64,000 bases of DNA from Clostridia bacterium (GTDB lineage: Bacteria > Bacillota > Clostridia > Oscillospirales > CAG-272). Below, one piece after another: positions 62,855 to 64,000 of this stretch. The notes below the pieces were generated by a model that did not search any database, was not told the DNA's origin, and worked only from the letters and a program-made list of their open reading frames with translations. Location: positions 1 to 64,000 of the forward strand of contig JAFTKO010000016.1 of the NCBI GenBank assembly GCA_017453205.1, in the 5' to 3' direction. Made by a program: the position numbers and the translations under genes. How positions within the stretch are numbered: position 1 is the stretch's first letter; every line of letters starts with the position of its first letter.

Positions 62855-63264
62855 AACTTTACATTGGGGACTCCCTTTGGCGTAAAAACAACTCTGGCGC
62901 TTGTACCTTTCCTCTAAGAGAGAGACAAGAAGTTGTTTCGCCGCAAAAACTCTTGAGCCTCCCTCTCGAGGGAGGTGGCAAAGGCGTAAGCCTTTGACGG
63001 AAGGAATTCTTTCAAAAAAGTAACTTTGCTCTCGAGGCAAGACTCCTTACAAGATCCCGCATCGCTGCGCTCGCGCCCTGTCGGGTTCGACTGCACTACG
63101 TCCCCGAATGGTTGTCCTGTATCACTGTTTACACTGCTTTTATCGGGACGTTCGTTTCGTAAACCTCGCAGAGGTTTATCGGAGTGCTTGCACTCCTGCT
63201 CAGTGATGACGCATAAAAGTGGCGTGCGGTGGTGTGCTTGCACTCCTGTTCAGTGATGACGCGT
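62855..63264 (+). repeat. Repeat families B (copy 4) and C in a 547-bp gap
   Basis: 62855-63030 holds family B (GACTCCCTTTGGCG, GCCTCCCTCTCGAGGGAGG, CAAAGGCGTAAGCCTTTG, ACGGAAGGAATTC). Two copies of family C follow (GCACTCCTGCTCAGTGATGA at about 63190-63209, and one with GTTCAG at 63240-63259), 50 bp apart. No reliable gene in 62823-63299. Confidence 0.75.
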
Positions 63265-63299
63265 CAAGAGAGCATCGCACATAGCGTGTATGGCGTCGT

Positions 63300-64000
63300 T
63301 TACAGCAGTGTTTCCAATTCCGTGAGCGCCGCGTCAAATTCGGCGAGTGCCGAGGCGACGGTGGCGGGCTTGGTGAGGTCGACACCCGCGATCTTCAGCT
63401 CTTCGAGCGGATAGTCCGAGCCGCCTGTGGTGAGGAAACGCAGATAATCGGCGGCGCCGTCCTCTTCCAAGATCTTCTTTGCGATCGATACCGCCGAGCA
63501 GAAGCCCGTGGCATACTTGTATACATAAAACGCATTGTAGAAGTGCGGGATGCGCGCCCACTCGATGTCTTGCAGCTCGTTGATCACCGCACCCTCATAA
63601 TAAAGCTCGTTGAGCTTGCGGTAGATGCCCGAAAGTACCTCGGCGGTCAGCGGCGTGCCGTTCATTTGCAGGTCGTGCGCCTCACGCTCGAATTCGGCAA
63701 ACAACGTCTGGCGGAATACCGTGGTGCGGAAGCCCTCGAGGAAGTGATTGAGGATATACGCGCGGCGGGCGTGATCGGTCTCGGTGGCAAGCAGATAACG
63801 GGTGAGGAGCACCTCGTTGACCGTTGACGCGACCTCTGCCACCATGATGCGGTAATCGTGGTTGGGGAAGTCCTGTGTGTTGTCCGAAAAATAGGAGTGC
63901 ATGGCGTGACCGAGCTCATGCGCCAGCGTGTACGCGTCATCCAACGTGTCGGTGTAGTTGAGCAGAACATAGGGGTGCACGCCAAACACGCCGCAGGAGT
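63300..64000 (-). CDS. pepF: Oligoendopeptidase F, C-terminal part (cut by window edge)
   Basis: 233 codons are visible; the frame is open to base 64000, so the N-terminal ~60% of the usual ~600-residue protein lies beyond the window. The M3B zinc motif AHELGHAMHSYFS is present, preceded by GVHPYVLLNYTDTLDD and followed by VAEVASTVNE with the third ligand Glu, and YKYATGFCSAVSIAKKI. PepF is a cytoplasmic metallo-oligopeptidase that cleaves short peptides. Confidence 0.95.
   Translation of the reverse strand, partial: SCGVFGVHPYVLLNYTDTLDDAYTLAHELGHAMHSYFSDNTQDFPNHDYRIMVAEVASTVNEVLLTRYLLATETDHARRAYILNHFLEGFRTTVFRQTLFAEFEREAHDLQMNGTPLTAEVLSGIYRKLNELYYEGAVINELQDIEWARIPHFYNAFYVYKYATGFCSAVSIAKKILEEDGAADYLRFLTTGGSDYPLEELKIAGVDLTKPATVASALAEFDAALTELETLL

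Overview
This window looks like part of the chromosome of an anaerobic, endospore-forming Clostridia (Bacillota) of the gut type. The evidence is a GerA/SpoVAF-type germination protein, spoVAD-spoVAE, the class III (anaerobic) ribonucleotide reductase nrdG-nrdD, a 2-hydroxyacyl-CoA dehydratase activase, a ylm/sepF division cluster and many consensus -35/-10 promoters with 17-bp spacers. Most genes are GC-rich; a few short stretches (about 33.7-34.6 kb and 37.4-37.8 kb) are AT-rich and look acquired. I cannot place the organism below class from sequence alone.

Layout. 0-1.7 kb: 3' part of a large serine recombinase, probably the edge of an integrative element lying to the left. 1.8-7.7 kb (minus): a four-gene unit of activase, dehydratase-like subunit, HAD phosphatase and a membrane metalloprotease-like protein. 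7.9-10.4 kb: GH43 glycosidase, tRNA-Leu(CAA), serine hydrolase. 10.8-18.3 kb: rpoB-rpoC as their own transcription unit. 18.5-25.4 kb: LysR regulator divergent from a MATE pump with a leader ORF, a germination protein, an SGNH hydrolase, a ProX-DNA glycosylase-YgjP run and a small DUF6774-like gene. 25.9-33.7 kb: a compact phage head operon (terminase small and large, gp10-like protein, portal, scaffold, coat, connector) closed by its own terminator, with no integrase, tail, lysis or replication genes next to it. 33.7-37.8 kb: SLOG/XRE pair, dapA, queA with a tandemly duplicated 3' end, a Cys-rich ORF. 38.0-46.5 kb: a double-HTH/transmembrane/GLUG-repeat protein, an rRNA m5C methyltransferase, nrdG-nrdD-trxB. 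46.8-52.6 kb (minus): the ylm/sepF cluster, miaA and an orphan RelB/DinJ antitoxin. 53.0-54.0 kb: an RHH/membrane-protein pair followed by what looks like a complete type I toxin-antitoxin locus. 54.3-57.6 kb: AraC regulator divergent from a GH78 rhamnosidase. 57.8-64 kb: spoVAE-spoVAD, an SH3-like lipoprotein, an ECF S component, an esterase and the C-terminal part of PepF.

Two things stand out. First, 53.68-54.04 kb contains both halves of a type I toxin-antitoxin system readable base by base: a consensus promoter, a 5'-terminal hairpin, a leader that can sequester the Shine-Dalgarno, a 34-residue membrane peptide, and a convergent antisense RNA with its own consensus promoter ending in a shared hairpin. 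Second, the intergenic regions carry a dispersed family of hairpins (11 copies seen) whose apex is conserved while the stem changes in a compensatory way; five of them belong to a longer module of about 180-215 bp. Copies also lie inside the phage head operon, which suggests that operon has been resident long enough to acquire host repeats.

Many genes start downstream of the longest possible ORF. I chose starts from ribosome binding sites, promoters and family length, and say so in the entries.
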